Shown in pieces: positions 5,276 to 5,477 of a stretch of DNA of 5,477 bases; positions within the stretch are counted from its first letter, which is position 1; every line of letters begins with the position of its first letter. The translations under genes were made by a program, and so were the position numbers. The stretch is taken from contig JAFSTS010000286.1 of NCBI GenBank assembly GCA_017445685.1, positions 1 through 5,477 of the forward strand, read 5' to 3'. Origin of the DNA: Clostridia bacterium (GTDB lineage: Bacteria > Bacillota_A > Clostridia > Oscillospirales > Acutalibacteraceae). The notes under the pieces are model-generated. The model ran no database searches. It was not told the DNA's origin and worked only from the letters and a program-made list of their open reading frames with translations.

Positions 5276-5477
5276 TCATTCAGCAATTGCTTCTTTCAAA
5301 ACACCGACAGCTTTTTCGAGAAGTTCCTGATCAATGTTGAGAGGGGGGAGTAGACGGATTTTAGTCTTTGCGCTTAAAACAAGAACGCCGTTTTCCATAC
5401 ATTTGCTGATGATCTGCTTTGCGTCTTTGTCTGTTTCGATGCCAAGCATAAGACCAAGACCGGTAATACTTTTAACA
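5276..5477 (-). CDS. argD: Acetylornithine aminotransferase, C-terminal end (5' end outside window)
   Basis: A reading frame runs from the right edge (first complete codon begins at 5476) to TGA at 5276-5278, giving 66 visible residues. It reads VKSITGLGLMLGIE, then AKQIISKCMENGVLVLSAKT and KIRLLPPLNID, then a final helix ending EAIAE. G.GLM.GIE and the RLLPPL segment near the C-terminus are typical of class III aminotransferases of the ArgD group, which use PLP and glutamate in arginine synthesis. The lysine that binds PLP lies outside the window. ArgD-like enzymes can also act on succinyl-diaminopimelate, and other class III enzymes such as ornithine aminotransferase cannot be fully excluded. 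The stop lies 95 bases before the dehydrogenase start, with no clear terminator between them. Confidence 0.85.
   Translation of the reverse strand, partial: VKSITGLGLMLGIETDKDAKQIISKCMENGVLVLSAKTKIRLLPPLNIDQELLEKAVGVLKEAIAE

Overview
The window looks like a chromosomal segment from an anaerobic Firmicute of the class Clostridia, probably an uncultured gut-type Oscillospiraceae/Ruminococcaceae relative. This rests on moderate-to-low GC, strong AGGAGG-type ribosome binding sites, consensus sigma-A promoters, a SipW-type signal peptidase next to clostridial-style exported proteins, a class B sortase, and GC-rich palindromic repeats of the GTAGGGGCGG...CCGCCC kind. The lineage is inferred from style and protein flavour, not from a marker gene.

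Left half, + strand (1-2644): a cell-surface export locus. It starts with the C-terminal end of a SipW-like signal peptidase that has a membrane anchor and a charged coiled-coil tail. Two small exported beta-rich proteins follow (326-865 and 1114-1872). They are unlike each other over most of their length but share the same N-terminal export region: a hydrophobic stretch, then SG..L.KY, then about a dozen polar residues, then A(S)NF.FD. This resembles TasA/camelysin-type SipW substrates. A class B sortase closes the set (1904-2644). The 248-base gap between the two exported proteins holds no gene. It carries four copies of a palindromic repeat, two direct and two inverted. The likely logic is that the signal peptidase matures the two exported proteins, which then form or decorate a surface structure. 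The sortase would attach something to the wall, but neither visible protein carries a sorting signal.

Middle (2645-2850): a tRNA-Leu(UAA) unit with its own exact-consensus promoter and an intrinsic terminator. The terminator sits between convergent transcription units and may act in both directions.

Right half, - strand (2875-5477): a two-gene nucleotide-sugar operon driven by a second exact-consensus promoter. UDP-glucose 6-dehydrogenase (Ugd) would make UDP-glucuronate, and a UDP-glucuronate 4-epimerase would convert this to UDP-galacturonate, a precursor for acidic surface polysaccharide. The Ugd has Thr where the E. coli and Streptococcus enzymes have the NAD-ribose-binding Asp. At the right edge is the C-terminal end of an ArgD-type acetylornithine aminotransferase.

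The best candidate for something little described is the SipW / twin exported protein / sortase B set with its palindromic repeats. Relatives of each individual part are known.
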